From NCBI RefSeq assembly GCF_900099685.1, contig NZ_FNDW01000001.1, forward strand, positions 434,001-498,000: a stretch of DNA of 64,000 bases. Reading direction: 5' to 3'. Under the pieces are notes generated by a model. The model had not been told where the DNA came from and did no database searches. It saw only the letters and a list, made by a program, of their open reading frames with translations. The position numbers were made by a program, and so were the translations under genes. This DNA is from Chryseobacterium taeanense (GTDB lineage: Bacteria; Bacteroidota; Bacteroidia; Flavobacteriales; Weeksellaceae). Within the stretch, counting starts at the first letter, position 1, and the number at the start of each line of letters is the position of its first letter. Below are positions 54,066-63,140 of the stretch, one piece after another.

Positions 54066-54653
54066 TTATTCAGTGTATTCATTGAAAACATCAGCGAATT
54101 TTTGAGCAACTTCTTTTTGCCCCTTTTCGCTGGTAAGATATTCCAAATCTTTTACGTTATTGATAAAGCCAAGCTCCATGAGAATTGCTGGGGCTTTAGA
54201 TTCCCGAAGGATATGAAGATTTTTTTCTTCAATTTTCTGTACATTGAATTTTTTTGAAATTCTTTTGGCTAAATTTTTTGAAGCTTCCGTATTTTGAGTG
54301 TAAATTTCCGAACCTTGCTGTAAGGATTCCATGTCGGGGCTGCTGTTAACGTGAAGTGAAATTACCAATTCAGGATTCAGTTTGTTAATCAGGGTAGTTC
54401 GCTCCGTAAGCTGATTGTAAGTGTCGCTGTCTCTTGTCATAATAATCTCATATTTATCCTGAGATGAATTGAGTTTCTGAATTTCTTTTCCGATGTTCAG
54501 GACAATATTTTTTTCGTAGATACCATTTCTGTTGGCACCCATATCGCTTCCGCCATGGCCGGCATCAATGATAATTAATTTTTTATGTTCAGGAGTGAAA
54601 GATAAAAACGCTGCAGAGAAAACTGTTATAACGAGTAGTTGTATTCCTTTCAT
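54066..54653 (-). CDS. N-acetylmuramoyl-L-alanine amidase (Amidase_3)
   Basis: 195-aa zinc amidase cutting the bond between MurNAc and L-Ala in peptidoglycan. Signal peptide (LVITVFSAAFLSF), zinc motif IIDAGHGGSDMGANRNGIYEKNI near residue 30 with His and Glu, LVISLHVNSSPD near 95 with His, and AILMELGFINN near 155 carrying the catalytic Glu. No additional cell-wall binding domain. Single minus-strand gene. Confidence 0.9.
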   Translation of the reverse strand: MKGIQLLVITVFSAAFLSFTPEHKKLIIIDAGHGGSDMGANRNGIYEKNIVLNIGKEIQKLNSSQDKYEIIMTRDSDTYNQLTERTTLINKLNPELVISLHVNSSPDMESLQQGSEIYTQNTEASKNLAKRISKKFNVQKIEEKNLHILRESKAPAILMELGFINNVKDLEYLTSEKGQKEVAQKFADVFNEYTE

Positions 54654-54754
54654 ATCCGTTGAATTTTTAGTTTAACAAATAACGGAAATAATTTAATTAA
54701 AATTGGTTAACGTTCTCCTAAAGAATTGTTAAATTCAAAAATCAGAAAAAAATA

Positions 54755-55303
54755 TTAGTTTAAAGAAATGTCTTCAGGCGAATTTGCCCAAAGTAAATAC
54801 TCTCCGCCAAGATTCTGCATGATTGATTTCCAGAGGGTCTGGTCGTTCGGTAAAGTGTAATCCAGATTATAAACATCTACTACCGTCCATACTTTTTTCT
54901 GAATTTCTCCATCCAGCTGCATCGATGTCCATCCGGAATAACCTGAGAATATTTTTACATTATTAATATCTAGTTCACCATTCAAAACGGCGCTGATAAT
55001 ATTTTCAATATCTTCTGTTAAATAAAATTCAGGAGTAATCTCAACGTAAGTTTCCGTTACTTTTTTTCCTTTTATAATAAAGAAAACCTTGTCGTTTTCT
55101 ACAGGGCCACCGTCGTAGACCTCGATTTTAAAGTCGAAAAAGTCTTTAAATTTATCGCTCATCTGGCCGTTTTTTTTATTTAAAATCAAACCAAATGCAC
55201 CCTGTTCGTTATGCTCAATAACCAATACTACCGATCGGGAAAAAATATCACCGGAAATGTCAGGTGTGGAAATTAATATTTTACCTTTGTAGGAGTAATT
55301 CAT
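54755..55303 (-). CDS. YqgE/AlgH family protein
   Basis: 182-aa cytoplasmic protein of the YqgE (AlgH/UPF0301) family, role unknown. N-terminal KGKILISTPDISGDIFSRSVVLVIEHNEQGAFGLILNK, then YDGGPVENDKVFFI near residue 67, and the closing SGYSGWTSMQLDGEI and WKSIMQNLGGEYLLWANSPED. ATG 55303 is supported by the -7 box at 55307-55314, which would put transcription at the A of the ATG. A longer in-frame extension runs through pdxH and is rejected. Divergent with pdxH. Confidence 0.88.
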   Translation of the reverse strand: MNYSYKGKILISTPDISGDIFSRSVVLVIEHNEQGAFGLILNKKNGQMSDKFKDFFDFKIEVYDGGPVENDKVFFIIKGKKVTETYVEITPEFYLTEDIENIISAVLNGELDINNVKIFSGYSGWTSMQLDGEIQKKVWTVVDVYNLDYTLPNDQTLWKSIMQNLGGEYLLWANSPEDISLN

Positions 55304-55306
55304 ACT

Positions 55307-55314
55307 CAAATTTA
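55307..55314 (-). promoter_or_regulatory. -7 box of the YqgE gene, leaderless
   Basis: TAAATTTG on the minus strand; the predicted start falls at the A of the ATG. Confidence 0.5.
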
Positions 55315-55327
55315 ATAAAAAATATTT

Positions 55328-55972
55328 ATGGAAAACCTGCACGATAAAAGAAAAGTGTACGAGAGATCCCAACTTATTGAAAGTGAGATAAAACAAAACC
55401 CTATTGAGCAATTTCGAGACTGGTTCCTGGATGCGAGTGAAAATCCGGTAATTTCTGAGGCTAATGCGATGGCTGTTTCCACGTTGGAAGATGATGGTTG
55501 CCCACGTACGAGGATGGTTTTGCTGAAAGCTTATACGTATGAAGGATTTATTTTTTATACCAATTACGACAGCAGAAAAGGGAAAGCTATAGAAAAAACT
55601 CATAAGGCATGTCTTCATTTTTTCTGGCCTAATCTTGAAAGGCAAATCATCATTAAAGCAAATCTTGAACGTATAGCCGAAAATCTTAGTGACGGATATT
55701 TTCATTCCAGGCCGAAGGGAAGTCAGCTGGGAGCAGTGGTATCACCACAAAGCTGCGAGATCCCAGACAGAGAATTTTTAGAGCAGAAGTTAAAAGATCT
55801 TGAAGAAAAATACGAAAACACTGAAGTTCCAAGGCCTGAAAACTGGGGCGGATATATTGCAAAACCTTATGAGATTGAATTTTGGCAAGGGAGACCAAAC
55901 CGTCTGCATGACAGGATTATTTATAAACTGGAAAATGGTATCGACTGGAAGATTTCCCGTTTAGCGCCTTAG
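55328..55972 (+). CDS. pdxH: Pyridoxamine 5'-phosphate oxidase
   Basis: 214-aa FMN enzyme making pyridoxal 5'-phosphate. Motifs include NAMAVSTLEDDGCPRTRMVLLKAYTYEGFIFYTNYDSRKGK near residues 46-82, HFFWPNLERQI near 97, RPKGSQLGAVVSPQS near 129, and EFWQGRPNRLHDRIIY near 180, the terminal signature. Full length, cytoplasmic. It is divergent with the YqgE gene, 24 bases apart. Confidence 0.93.
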   Translation: MENLHDKRKVYERSQLIESEIKQNPIEQFRDWFLDASENPVISEANAMAVSTLEDDGCPRTRMVLLKAYTYEGFIFYTNYDSRKGKAIEKTHKACLHFFWPNLERQIIIKANLERIAENLSDGYFHSRPKGSQLGAVVSPQSCEIPDREFLEQKLKDLEEKYENTEVPRPENWGGYIAKPYEIEFWQGRPNRLHDRIIYKLENGIDWKISRLAP

Positions 55973-56041
55973 GTTAATTAAAGGGTAAATATTGTTTGTA
56001 TAGACTAATATTATGCAAATCTCCATTTTTTCAATAAAAAA

Positions 56042-56063
56042 AACCTCATCAGGCGATGAGGTT
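56042..56063. terminator. Bidirectional terminator, pdxH / HU
   Basis: AACCTCATC-AGGC-GATGAGGTT with T-runs in both directions. Confidence 0.75.
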
Positions 56064-56084
56064 GCTTTTTTTAATCTGAACAGA

Positions 56085-56375
56085 TTATTTTTTCTTAGCT
56101 CCGGAAACTGCGTTTGAAAGATCAGCTCCTGCTTTGAATTTAGCAACTTTTTTAGCAGCAATTTTGATTGGTTTTTTAGTTGCAGGGTTGATACCTTGTC
56201 TTGCAGCTCTCTCAGCTACTGAAAAAGTACCAAATCCTACTAAAGAAACTTTTCCGTCTTTCTTCTTTAAAGTAGTCATTACGTTATTGATGAATGATTC
56301 TAAAGCGGCTTTAGCTGCAACTTTAGTGATTCCGGCATCTTTTGCGATTGCGTCGATTAATTCAGACTTGTTCAT
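56085..56375 (-). CDS. HU family DNA-binding protein
   Basis: 96-aa histone-like protein. MNKSELIDAIAKDAGITKVAAKAALESFINNVMTTLKKKDGKVSLVGFGTFSVAERAARQGINPATKKPIKIAAKKVAKFKAG gives the dimer core, the beta-arm with its RxGxNPxTxxxI (here RQGINPATKKPI) and the GFGTF strand. It bends and compacts DNA. The tail GADLSNAVSGAKKK is basic. Transcribed alone from a -7 box at 56410-56417. Confidence 0.95.
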   Translation of the reverse strand: MNKSELIDAIAKDAGITKVAAKAALESFINNVMTTLKKKDGKVSLVGFGTFSVAERAARQGINPATKKPIKIAAKKVAKFKAGADLSNAVSGAKKK

Positions 56376-56773
56376 AATTTTTAATATTAAAGTTAGTTCG
56401 TAATAATAGCAAATATAATACTATTTTCTATATGTGCAATTTTTTTCTAAATAAATAAATAATTTTTTTGTTTTTTGATGAAATTGGTTCAAATATGATA
56501 ATTTCATTTTTCACGTAAAATGTACGTTACGCGTCACTAAAATCATGCCAAATGCTTATGTGTATTGACTTTATGAAAATTTATAAATTATTTTATGTAT
56601 TTATTAAATCCTGAATTTTGTATAAAGTAATAAGGTTTTCAGGATATAGTTATTAATTTTATAAGTAAAAACTTAAAAAATTATATTTAAAGAAATTAAA
56701 CTACTGGGTTTCTGCCACTTTTAAAATCATCCTAAAAAATCGTTTTATTGATTTTTATTAATAAATTTGCAGT
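56376..56773. other. Intergenic region between HU gene and panD
   Basis: 398 AT-rich bases between divergent genes. The HU -7 box TATATTTG (minus, 56410-56417) and the panD -7 box TAAATTTG (56762-56769) are the only signals I trust. The stretch in between holds a small GTACGTTACGCGT patch of higher GC but no hairpin, repeat or frame I would call. Confidence 0.4.
56762..56769 (+). promoter_or_regulatory. -7 box of panD, leaderless
   Basis: TAAATTTG ends 5 bases before the ATG at 56774; the predicted start is about one base before it. Confidence 0.5.
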
Positions 56774-57124
56774 ATGTTAATAGAAGTTTTTAAGTCTAAG
56801 ATTCACAGGGTGAGAGTAACGGCTTCTGACCTTAATTATATCGGGAGTATTACTATAGATGAAGATCTTATTGAGGCCGCAGGCCTAGTCGTGGGAGAAA
56901 GAGTATATATCGTTAATGTCAACAATGGTGAGCGTTTTGACACTTATGTGATCAAAGGGAAAAGAAAATCAGGAGAGGTTTGCCTGAATGGTCCGGCAGC
57001 AAGAAAAGTTCAGAAGGATGACATCATCATTATTATTGCTTACGCTCAGATGACCCCGGAAGAAGCTCAGGATTTTCAGCCAAAAATTGTTTTCCCGGAC
57101 GAAAAAACGAATCTTTTGACGTAA
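56774..57124 (+). CDS. panD: Aspartate 1-decarboxylase
   Basis: 116-aa pyruvoyl enzyme making beta-alanine for pantothenate. Self-cleavage occurs at Gly24-Ser25 in [10 protein letters not shown], giving the pyruvoyl group, and [12 protein letters not shown] near residue 51 with [13 protein letters not shown] complete the family pattern. Full length, cytoplasmic. It is followed 4 bases later by a UPF0104-type membrane gene, so they form an operon. Confidence 0.95.
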   Translation: MLIEVFKSKIHRVRVTASDLNYIGSITIDEDLIEAAGLVVGERVYIVNVNNGERFDTYVIKGKRKSGEVCLNGPAARKVQKDDIIIIIAYAQMTPEEAQDFQPKIVFPDEKTNLLT

Positions 57125-57128
57125 TCTG

Positions 57129-58172
57129 ATGGAGAAAAAAACAAAAAGTCCTTTAAAATCAATACTTACAATAGTAATTTCGCTTGCTTTTGCAGGCTTT
57201 TTTTTATGGTTTGCCCTCAAAGGTCTGGATTTTAAGGTTATCCAAAAGTCTTTATCTAAAGCTAATTACTGGTGGGTTTTATTTGCTGCTTGTTTCGGAA
57301 TTGCGGCATACTGGTTCAGGGCAATACGCTGGAATCTGATGCTGGAACCTATGGGGCATACTATTTCAAATTCCAATTCGCTATGGTCGATTTCATTCGG
57401 TTATTTAATGAATCTTACCATACCAAGAAGTGGTGAGGTAGCTAGGGCGACAGCTTTGTATGGTGTAGAAAAAGTGCCTGTAGACAAATCTATTGGTACA
57501 ATTATTTTGGAAAGAGTGGTGGATCTGGCTTGTATGGTTATTTTTTTAGGGTTAACATTAATCTTTAAATTCAATACAATAGTTTCTTTTTGGAAATATA
57601 TAGAAAAGGAGTTTTTAAAAAAGTTAGAGAATGCTACTGTCTATCTTTACATATTTTTAGTTTCTTTAATTTCACTATTGATTCTATATTTTATATTTAA
57701 AAATAGAATAAAGGACAATGTTTTTTTTAAAAAGATTGTTGGAGTTTTATTAGGAATTTTTGAAGGCTTGAAAACAATTTTTAAATTAAAACAAAAAGGA
57801 AAATTCATTCTTTATACAATAGGAATTTGGGTTTCGTATTATTTTGCAGCATATTTAGTATGTTTTGCTTTGCCGGAAACTTCAGGCTTTACCTTTGATG
57901 ATGGGTTTTTAATTCTTGTTGTAGGAACTTTTGGGATGATTATTCCTGCAAGCGGCGGAATTGGTGCATTCAACCTTGCGATGAAATATGGTTTTATGGC
58001 CTTATTTATTTCAATGGGGAAAAGTGGTGAACTGGGTGGTGAAATAGGATTGACCTATTCATTTATTTCATTGCCTTTGCAAATTATAATCATGTTGAGT
58101 ATGGGTCTTATCTCAATTCCGATGCTGGCCAGGGCAAGAAATAAAGTAGTCGGAAAATATGAATTTCATTAA
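57129..58172 (+). CDS. UPF0104/lysylphosphatidylglycerol-synthase-like membrane protein
   Basis: 347-aa integral membrane protein, about eight helices, of the LPG synthase transmembrane/flippase family (UPF0104). AYWFRAIRWNLMLEPMG near residue 58, NLTIPRSGEVARATALYGVEKVPVDKSIGTIILERVVDL near 95-132 and PASGGIGAFNLAMKYGF near 278 are the conserved segments. It lacks the catalytic MprF C-terminal domain. It may flip a lipid. It lies 4 bases after panD and is closed by a terminator. Confidence 0.83.
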   Translation: MEKKTKSPLKSILTIVISLAFAGFFLWFALKGLDFKVIQKSLSKANYWWVLFAACFGIAAYWFRAIRWNLMLEPMGHTISNSNSLWSISFGYLMNLTIPRSGEVARATALYGVEKVPVDKSIGTIILERVVDLACMVIFLGLTLIFKFNTIVSFWKYIEKEFLKKLENATVYLYIFLVSLISLLILYFIFKNRIKDNVFFKKIVGVLLGIFEGLKTIFKLKQKGKFILYTIGIWVSYYFAAYLVCFALPETSGFTFDDGFLILVVGTFGMIIPASGGIGAFNLAMKYGFMALFISMGKSGELGGEIGLTYSFISLPLQIIIMLSMGLISIPMLARARNKVVGKYEFH

Positions 58173-58191
58173 TGATTTTCTGATAAAAATA

Positions 58192-58222
58192 CAATCCGGT
58201 CAATTTGATCGGATTTTTTTTG
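58192..58222 (+). terminator. Terminator of the panD operon
   Basis: AATCCGGTCAA/TTGATCGGATT then T-run. Confidence 0.75.
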
Positions 58223-58320
58223 TTTTTGATATTACTGAACGGGTATTTTACCAATGAATATTTGGAAAATTCCTGAAACAGCTATAACTTAGATCAAGAA
58301 ACGTAAACACTCAATATAAT

Positions 58321-58896
58321 ATGGCAATTAACTTACAGAAAGGGCAGAGAATTGAACTTGGATTCACAAAAATGACCATCGGTCTTGGCTGGGATCCGAA
58401 TGAAGGAACGGGATATGATTTTGACCTTGATGCTTCTGCAATCATGATTGATCGTGACAGAAAGCTGGTAAGTGAAGAATATTTTGTTTTTTATAATAAC
58501 CTGAATTCTCCGGATGGTGCGCTTACCCATACAGGTGATGATCCTAATGGTAAAAACAGCGATGGTGACGATGATGAGGCTATTATCGTTGATCTTGAAA
58601 AAGTAAATCAGGATGTGGAAGAAATTCTTTTTGTTGTAACTATTGAAGATTTCGAAAGACGTAAGCAGAATTTCGGACAGGTCAGAAATTCCTACATCAG
58701 AATTGTTGATACGGTAACCAATCAGGAAATTGCAAAATACGAACTCGATGAAGATTTTTCTATTGAGACAGGTGTAGAATTCGGGAGGCTGTATAAAAAA
58801 GGCGGAAGCTGGCGATTTGAGGCATCCGGTATTGGCTACAGAGCAGATCTTTCATTCTTCCTTGAGAAATATTATAAAGGTCAGATTATTAAATAA
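58321..58896 (+). CDS. TerD family protein
   Basis: 191-aa TerD/stress-response protein. The conserved LGWDPNEGTGYDFDLDASAIMID near residues 22-44 and DDPNGKNSDGDDDEAIIVDLEKV near 76-98 carry the aspartate-rich calcium-binding motifs of this family. Proteins of this group are linked to tellurite resistance, phage and stress responses. Only one Ter gene is present, with no TerC, TerZ or TerB neighbour. Single gene with terminator at 58928. Confidence 0.87.
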   Translation: MAINLQKGQRIELGFTKMTIGLGWDPNEGTGYDFDLDASAIMIDRDRKLVSEEYFVFYNNLNSPDGALTHTGDDPNGKNSDGDDDEAIIVDLEKVNQDVEEILFVVTIEDFERRKQNFGQVRNSYIRIVDTVTNQEIAKYELDEDFSIETGVEFGRLYKKGGSWRFEASGIGYRADLSFFLEKYYKGQIIK

Positions 58897-58927
58897 TCAT
58901 TTTTTGTAAAAAAGGCTCACAGAATAT

Positions 58928-58959
58928 AATTAAGAGACTCAAAAAAGTCTCTTAATTTT
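58928..58959. terminator. Bidirectional terminator, TerD gene / unknown gene
   Basis: AATTAAGAGACT and AGTCTCTTAATT pair perfectly around six A-rich bases, with T on both strands. It reaches to the stop codon of the minus-strand gene at 58960. Confidence 0.8.
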
Positions 58960-59565
58960 TTAAATTGTAATAACAGATCCTTTGTAAAACTTTGTACAAT
59001 CGTAAAGATCTGAAAAGTATTGATACATTTCAGGTTGCAGAGTCAGTTCATACCTTTTTTCATCATAAGCTTTTTCTGCCAGTGAATAGAGTATTTTGTG
59101 ATCGGGTTTTAAAAACTCAAAAAGATACTTTTCTTCAGCATTTGCCAGACCTGTGAAAAAGAGAGCATAAATCAGAAAATGATTGAAACTTTCGGAATTG
59201 ACGGTGAAAGTAAATTTACTTTGTAAATAATCTTCATACCCTGAAAGAATATGTGAAAAGTTTTCAATACATAACGGATTTGAGATGTCATAAAATACAT
59301 CAATTCCGTGTACGAAAAGTTGGGTTTTCATTTCTTCACGGTCAGCACCGTATTTAGCATTAAACCAATTGAAAATACTGCAAAATTCTTCACGGGAAAA
59401 ATTTTCGATATTGTCAAGCGTCTTACTTTTGATGATCTCAAGATTGTCTTTCTTATTATCTTTGAGATACGTGAGCATTCCGTCTTCTTCACAGCATAGT
59501 TTGTTGTAAAGATTAATCTTTGCGCTTACAGGATCTGTTTTTATAAAATATAGTTCGTCTTTCAT
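58960..59565 (-). CDS. Uncharacterised 201-aa protein
   Basis: I do not recognise the family. Soluble, no signal, rich in aromatic residues (Phe, Tyr), with two cysteines together (NKLCCEEDG near residue 23) and a few more further on. Helices predominate: EEFCSIFNWFNAKYGADREEM near 60 and FNHFLIYALFFTGLANAEEKYLFEFL near 125. No neighbour of known function on the same strand. It is transcribed alone and may be restricted to flavobacteria. Confidence 0.6.
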   Translation of the reverse strand: MKDELYFIKTDPVSAKINLYNKLCCEEDGMLTYLKDNKKDNLEIIKSKTLDNIENFSREEFCSIFNWFNAKYGADREEMKTQLFVHGIDVFYDISNPLCIENFSHILSGYEDYLQSKFTFTVNSESFNHFLIYALFFTGLANAEEKYLFEFLKPDHKILYSLAEKAYDEKRYELTLQPEMYQYFSDLYDCTKFYKGSVITI

Positions 59566-59715
59566 AATTATATAAATCCTTTTTTGGTTTTATTAAAGGT
59601 AATGAAAATAAGATGAACTTAATCGTTAATACTAATGACTTTTAACACATAAGCTAAAGCTAAAGTATAGTAAGGATTTTCAATTTCTAAAAGTTGATTT
59701 ATATATTAATCATTA

Positions 59716-61773
59716 TTACTCAAACGCTCTCTTCAACAAACTCTCTACTTTCGGCTCGCTTCCTCTGAAGCTTTTGTATAATTCCATCGGATCTTTTGTA
59801 CCACCCGAGGAAAGCAGAATTTTATATTTTGCTGCAATTTCAGGGTTGAAAATTCCGTTTTCTTTAAAATACTGAAAAGCGTCGGCATCCAAAACTTCTG
59901 CCCATTTGTAAGAATAATATCCGGCTGAATATCCGCCCTGGAAAATATGCGAGAAACTCGGGCTCATCGCCGTTTCAGGATTTGCCGGATAAAGCTGAGT
60001 CGCTTTCGTATACTCGTCCTCAAATTCTTTTACAGTTCTGCCGATCAGTTCTTCGACTTTCGTATGATAATTCATATCAAGCAAACCAAAACCAATTTGT
60101 CTCAGGGTTTGATAGCCTTCCATGAAATTTTTTGACTGAGCAATTTTTTCAATTTTTTCGTCCGGTAAAACTTCTCCCGTTTTATAATGTTTGGCAAAAG
60201 TTTTTAGGAATTCAGGTTCGTAGCAGAAATTTTCAAGGAATTGTGATGGTAATTCCACAAAATCCCATTTTACAGACGTTCCGGAAAGAGTAGGATATTG
60301 TGTATTGGCCAGCATTCCGTGGAGTGCGTGCCCAAATTCATGAAATAAAGTGGTCACTTCCTGAAAGGTCAATAAGCTCGGTGTATCTTTCGTTGGTTTG
60401 GTGAAATTACAAACGATTGAAATGTGCGGGCGTGAATTTTCTCCGCCTTTCTGGTACTGACTTTTATAGCTTGTCATCCATGCGCCGGCTCTTTTGCCTT
60501 TTCTTGGAAAATAATCTACATAAAGTAAAGCTTTGAATTTTTTTTCAGGATGGGTAGTTGCATCTTCCGACTTCACGCTTCCTTCCTCAAAAACTTCATA
60601 TACTTTCACGTCTTCATGGTACTTGGGTATATCATTTCTCTCCTCAAAACTTAATCCGAAGAGTTGACCGGCCAATCCAAAAACAGCATCCTGAACCTGA
60701 TTTAATGGAAAATAAGGTTTTAATTCTTCATCATTAAGGTCAAATTTAGCTTTACGAAGTTTTTCAGCATAGAAAGCATGATCGTAAGCATGCATTTCTT
60801 GAATTCCATCAGCCTTTGCCAAAGATTTCAGCTCTTCGATCTCTTTATCAGCATAAGGTTTTGCTTTGGTTAAAAGTTCGTTCAGAAAATCAATGACTTT
60901 GGTTGGCGATTTTGCCATTCTTTCTTCCAAAACATATTCTGCATAGTTTTTATAACCTAATAATTCCGCTTTTTGTTGTTTTAAACTAAGAAGATCTTTA
61001 ATAAGATTCTGATTATCAAATTTTCCACCATCAAAAGATTTTTTACCATTCGCCAGTGCGATTTCTTTTCTCAGCTCACGATTTTCGGCATACGTCATGA
61101 ACGGAACATAGCTGGGATATTGCAAAGTAACGACCCAACCATCAAGATTTCTTTCTTTTGCTTCTTCAGCATATTGTTCCATAATAGCTTCAGGAATTCC
61201 TGTCAGATCTTCTTTATGCGTGATATGTTTAAAATAATTATTCGTTGAAGCCAGTACATTTTGCCCGAACTTAAGGGACTTCAGAGATAAATCCATACTT
61301 ATTTTCTTCAGTTTTTCTTTATCTTCTTCATTCAATAAAGCACCGCTTCTTACAAATCCTTTATACGTTTCATTCAGCAGCATTTGTTGTTCTTCGTTCA
61401 GTTGATATTTGTCTTTTTCGTCGTAAACTTTTTTAATCTTTTTAAATAAAGCTTCGTTTTGAGAAATTTTTGATGAATATTCTGTTAGAATCGGTGAAAC
61501 TTCCTGAGCGATTTGCTGTAATTCATCACTTGTTTCTGCAGAATTCAAATTAAAAAATATATTGGAAACTACATCCAGTCCCTCACCGGAATAAGCCAAC
61601 GCTTCAATCACATTTTCAAATGTAGGCTCTTCAGGATTGTTTACAATCGTATTGATTTCTTCTTCGGATTTTTGAATAAGTTCTTTAAAAGCCGGAAGGT
61701 AATCTTCATTTTCTATTTGATTGAAAGGGGCTGAATGATATGGTGTATTAAATTTTTCTGTTAAAATGTTCAT
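59716..61773 (-). CDS. M3 family metallopeptidase (peptidyl-dipeptidase/oligopeptidase A type)
   Basis: 685-aa zinc oligopeptidase. The catalytic HEFGH lies in TLFHEFGHALHGMLAN near residue 470 with a downstream Glu (PSQFLENFCYE) as third ligand. The N-terminal helical domain (residues 1-150) and the C-terminal GGYSAGYYSYKWAEVLDADAF are typical of the M3A group (Dcp/OpdA). There is no signal peptide, so it trims peptides in the cytoplasm. Single gene. Confidence 0.93.
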   Translation of the reverse strand: MNILTEKFNTPYHSAPFNQIENEDYLPAFKELIQKSEEEINTIVNNPEEPTFENVIEALAYSGEGLDVVSNIFFNLNSAETSDELQQIAQEVSPILTEYSSKISQNEALFKKIKKVYDEKDKYQLNEEQQMLLNETYKGFVRSGALLNEEDKEKLKKISMDLSLKSLKFGQNVLASTNNYFKHITHKEDLTGIPEAIMEQYAEEAKERNLDGWVVTLQYPSYVPFMTYAENRELRKEIALANGKKSFDGGKFDNQNLIKDLLSLKQQKAELLGYKNYAEYVLEERMAKSPTKVIDFLNELLTKAKPYADKEIEELKSLAKADGIQEMHAYDHAFYAEKLRKAKFDLNDEELKPYFPLNQVQDAVFGLAGQLFGLSFEERNDIPKYHEDVKVYEVFEEGSVKSEDATTHPEKKFKALLYVDYFPRKGKRAGAWMTSYKSQYQKGGENSRPHISIVCNFTKPTKDTPSLLTFQEVTTLFHEFGHALHGMLANTQYPTLSGTSVKWDFVELPSQFLENFCYEPEFLKTFAKHYKTGEVLPDEKIEKIAQSKNFMEGYQTLRQIGFGLLDMNYHTKVEELIGRTVKEFEDEYTKATQLYPANPETAMSPSFSHIFQGGYSAGYYSYKWAEVLDADAFQYFKENGIFNPEIAAKYKILLSSGGTKDPMELYKSFRGSEPKVESLLKRAFE

Positions 61774-61968
61774 TTTTTTAATTCTTTTAATTATTGTAAA
61801 TGTACTAAATCATCGTGATTTTCCAGGATCAATGCTCAAAAATAATGCCCGGTCAAAAAGGTGTGACAAAATGGTTTAATTGTATAAATCTTGTCATATG
61901 TAAAGTTGAGATCGCTGAATATTTCTTAATTTTATTTTTAAACTTTAATTATAAAATTAGATCATGCT
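61774..61968. other. Short gap with no clear feature
   Basis: 195 bases between divergent genes. I see no promoter box, hairpin or repeat that I trust. Confidence 0.3.
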
Positions 61969-62502
61969 ATGAAAACATTTCTAAAAATTATCGGAGTAAT
62001 TTTTCTTCTTATTGTTGTGTACGCTGTAATTGCGATGGCGGCTTTTGGTAAAGTTTATCGTTATGAAAAATCAATGGTGATGAATGCGCCGGCCGAAAAA
62101 GTATGGCAACAGATAAGCTCTATGAAAGCTTTTAATCAATGGAATCCATGGATGAAACTCGATCCTTCCATGAAAATTGCTTATACCGGAAACTCAGGTG
62201 AAGTAGGAGACAAATATTGCTGGGACAGCAGTAACGATAATGCCGGAGCGGGTTGCCAGGAAATTAAAGAATTGGTTCTAAACAAAAGGCAAAAAACAGA
62301 AATGATTTTTAAAAGACCGTTTGATGGGCAGGCAACTTCTGAAATTATACTCTCCCCGGAAGGTAATGCAACAAAAGTAACCTGGACTATGGAAACCGAG
62401 CAGGATCCCATGATGAAAATAATGCGGCCTTTCATGGATTACCAGATGGGAAAATCGTATGAAGAAGGTCTTAACAACCTGAAAAATTTAGTTGAAAAAT
62501 AA
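61969..62502 (+). CDS. SRPBCC family protein, membrane-anchored
   Basis: 177-aa protein: one N-terminal helix (KIIGVIFLLIVVYAVIAMAAF) followed by a START/Bet v1-like helix-grip domain (SMVMNAPAEKVWQQISSMKAFNQWNPWMKLDPSMK). The polyketide-cyclase-like cavity may bind a lipid or cofactor. No catalytic residues can be named. Single gene. Confidence 0.8.
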   Translation: MKTFLKIIGVIFLLIVVYAVIAMAAFGKVYRYEKSMVMNAPAEKVWQQISSMKAFNQWNPWMKLDPSMKIAYTGNSGEVGDKYCWDSSNDNAGAGCQEIKELVLNKRQKTEMIFKRPFDGQATSEIILSPEGNATKVTWTMETEQDPMMKIMRPFMDYQMGKSYEEGLNNLKNLVEK

Positions 62503-62588
62503 AATATATTATTGCACGGAGCTTTAATTTTTTGCAGATAAATACAAATTATTTAAAAAATATTATCTTTATATAAAAGATCTGATGC

Positions 62589-63038
62589 ATGGAGAAGATA
62601 GTATTTGAGAAAAATAACATAAGAGATTATGTAAAAACCGTGATTGCCGAAAAGATTGAAAGGCTTAAAAATTTTATCGAATTTACCCTTGAGGCGAGCC
62701 GTGATATAAAAAAGACCCCGAAATATGACAGTATGCGCGAAGAAATGCAGGAGGAAATTTACCAGATGCAGCGCCAGCTGAGTGCTTTGAATGATCTTAA
62801 AAGAAACATGGCTAAAGTTCTTAATAATTCAACGGAAAGAGTACAGCTTGGTTCTTTAGTAATTACCAATAAAGCCAGGTTTTACATTTCGGTCTCATTA
62901 GGAGAATTCTTTTTTGAAGGTGATAGGTTTTATGCTATTTCCGCAGAAAGCCCGATGGCTAAAAAGATGATGGGGATGAAACCGGGCGATGAATTTACAT
63001 TGAATAAAATTCATCAGAAGATTATAGAGGTCTTGTAG
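62589..63038 (+). CDS. GreA/GreB-like transcript-cleavage factor
   Basis: 149-aa protein with a long N-terminal coiled coil (residues 10-75, KIERLKNFIEFTLEASRD through EIYQMQRQLSAL) and a C-terminal domain with GSLVITNKARFYISVSLGEF and SPMAKKMMGMKPGDEFTL, which matches the Gre-factor FKBP-like end. Genes like this are sometimes wrongly labelled 3-oxoacyl-ACP synthase. It may act in the RNA polymerase secondary channel; the acidic tip of GreA (DD) is not evident, so activity is uncertain. Confidence 0.65.
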   Translation: MEKIVFEKNNIRDYVKTVIAEKIERLKNFIEFTLEASRDIKKTPKYDSMREEMQEEIYQMQRQLSALNDLKRNMAKVLNNSTERVQLGSLVITNKARFYISVSLGEFFFEGDRFYAISAESPMAKKMMGMKPGDEFTLNKIHQKIIEVL

Positions 63039-63127
63039 AAATAAAGTAAATGATAGGCATCTGGCTTCAAGTTTTTATCCTATTTATTAAAGTTCCATCA
63101 TCACGCTTCATGCTTCCAGCTTTTTCG

Positions 63128-63135
63128 TAATTTTG
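63128..63135 (+). promoter_or_regulatory. -7 box of the nitroreductase gene, near-leaderless
   Basis: TAATTTTG; predicted start about 2 bases before the ATG at 63141. Confidence 0.5.
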
Positions 63136-63140
63136 TTGTT

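Noticed and set aside
55304..55705. N-terminal extension of the YqgE frame over the pdxH gene
   Set aside because: It is antisense to the well-conserved pdxH, has no family support, and a -7 box sits just before the YqgE ATG at 55303.
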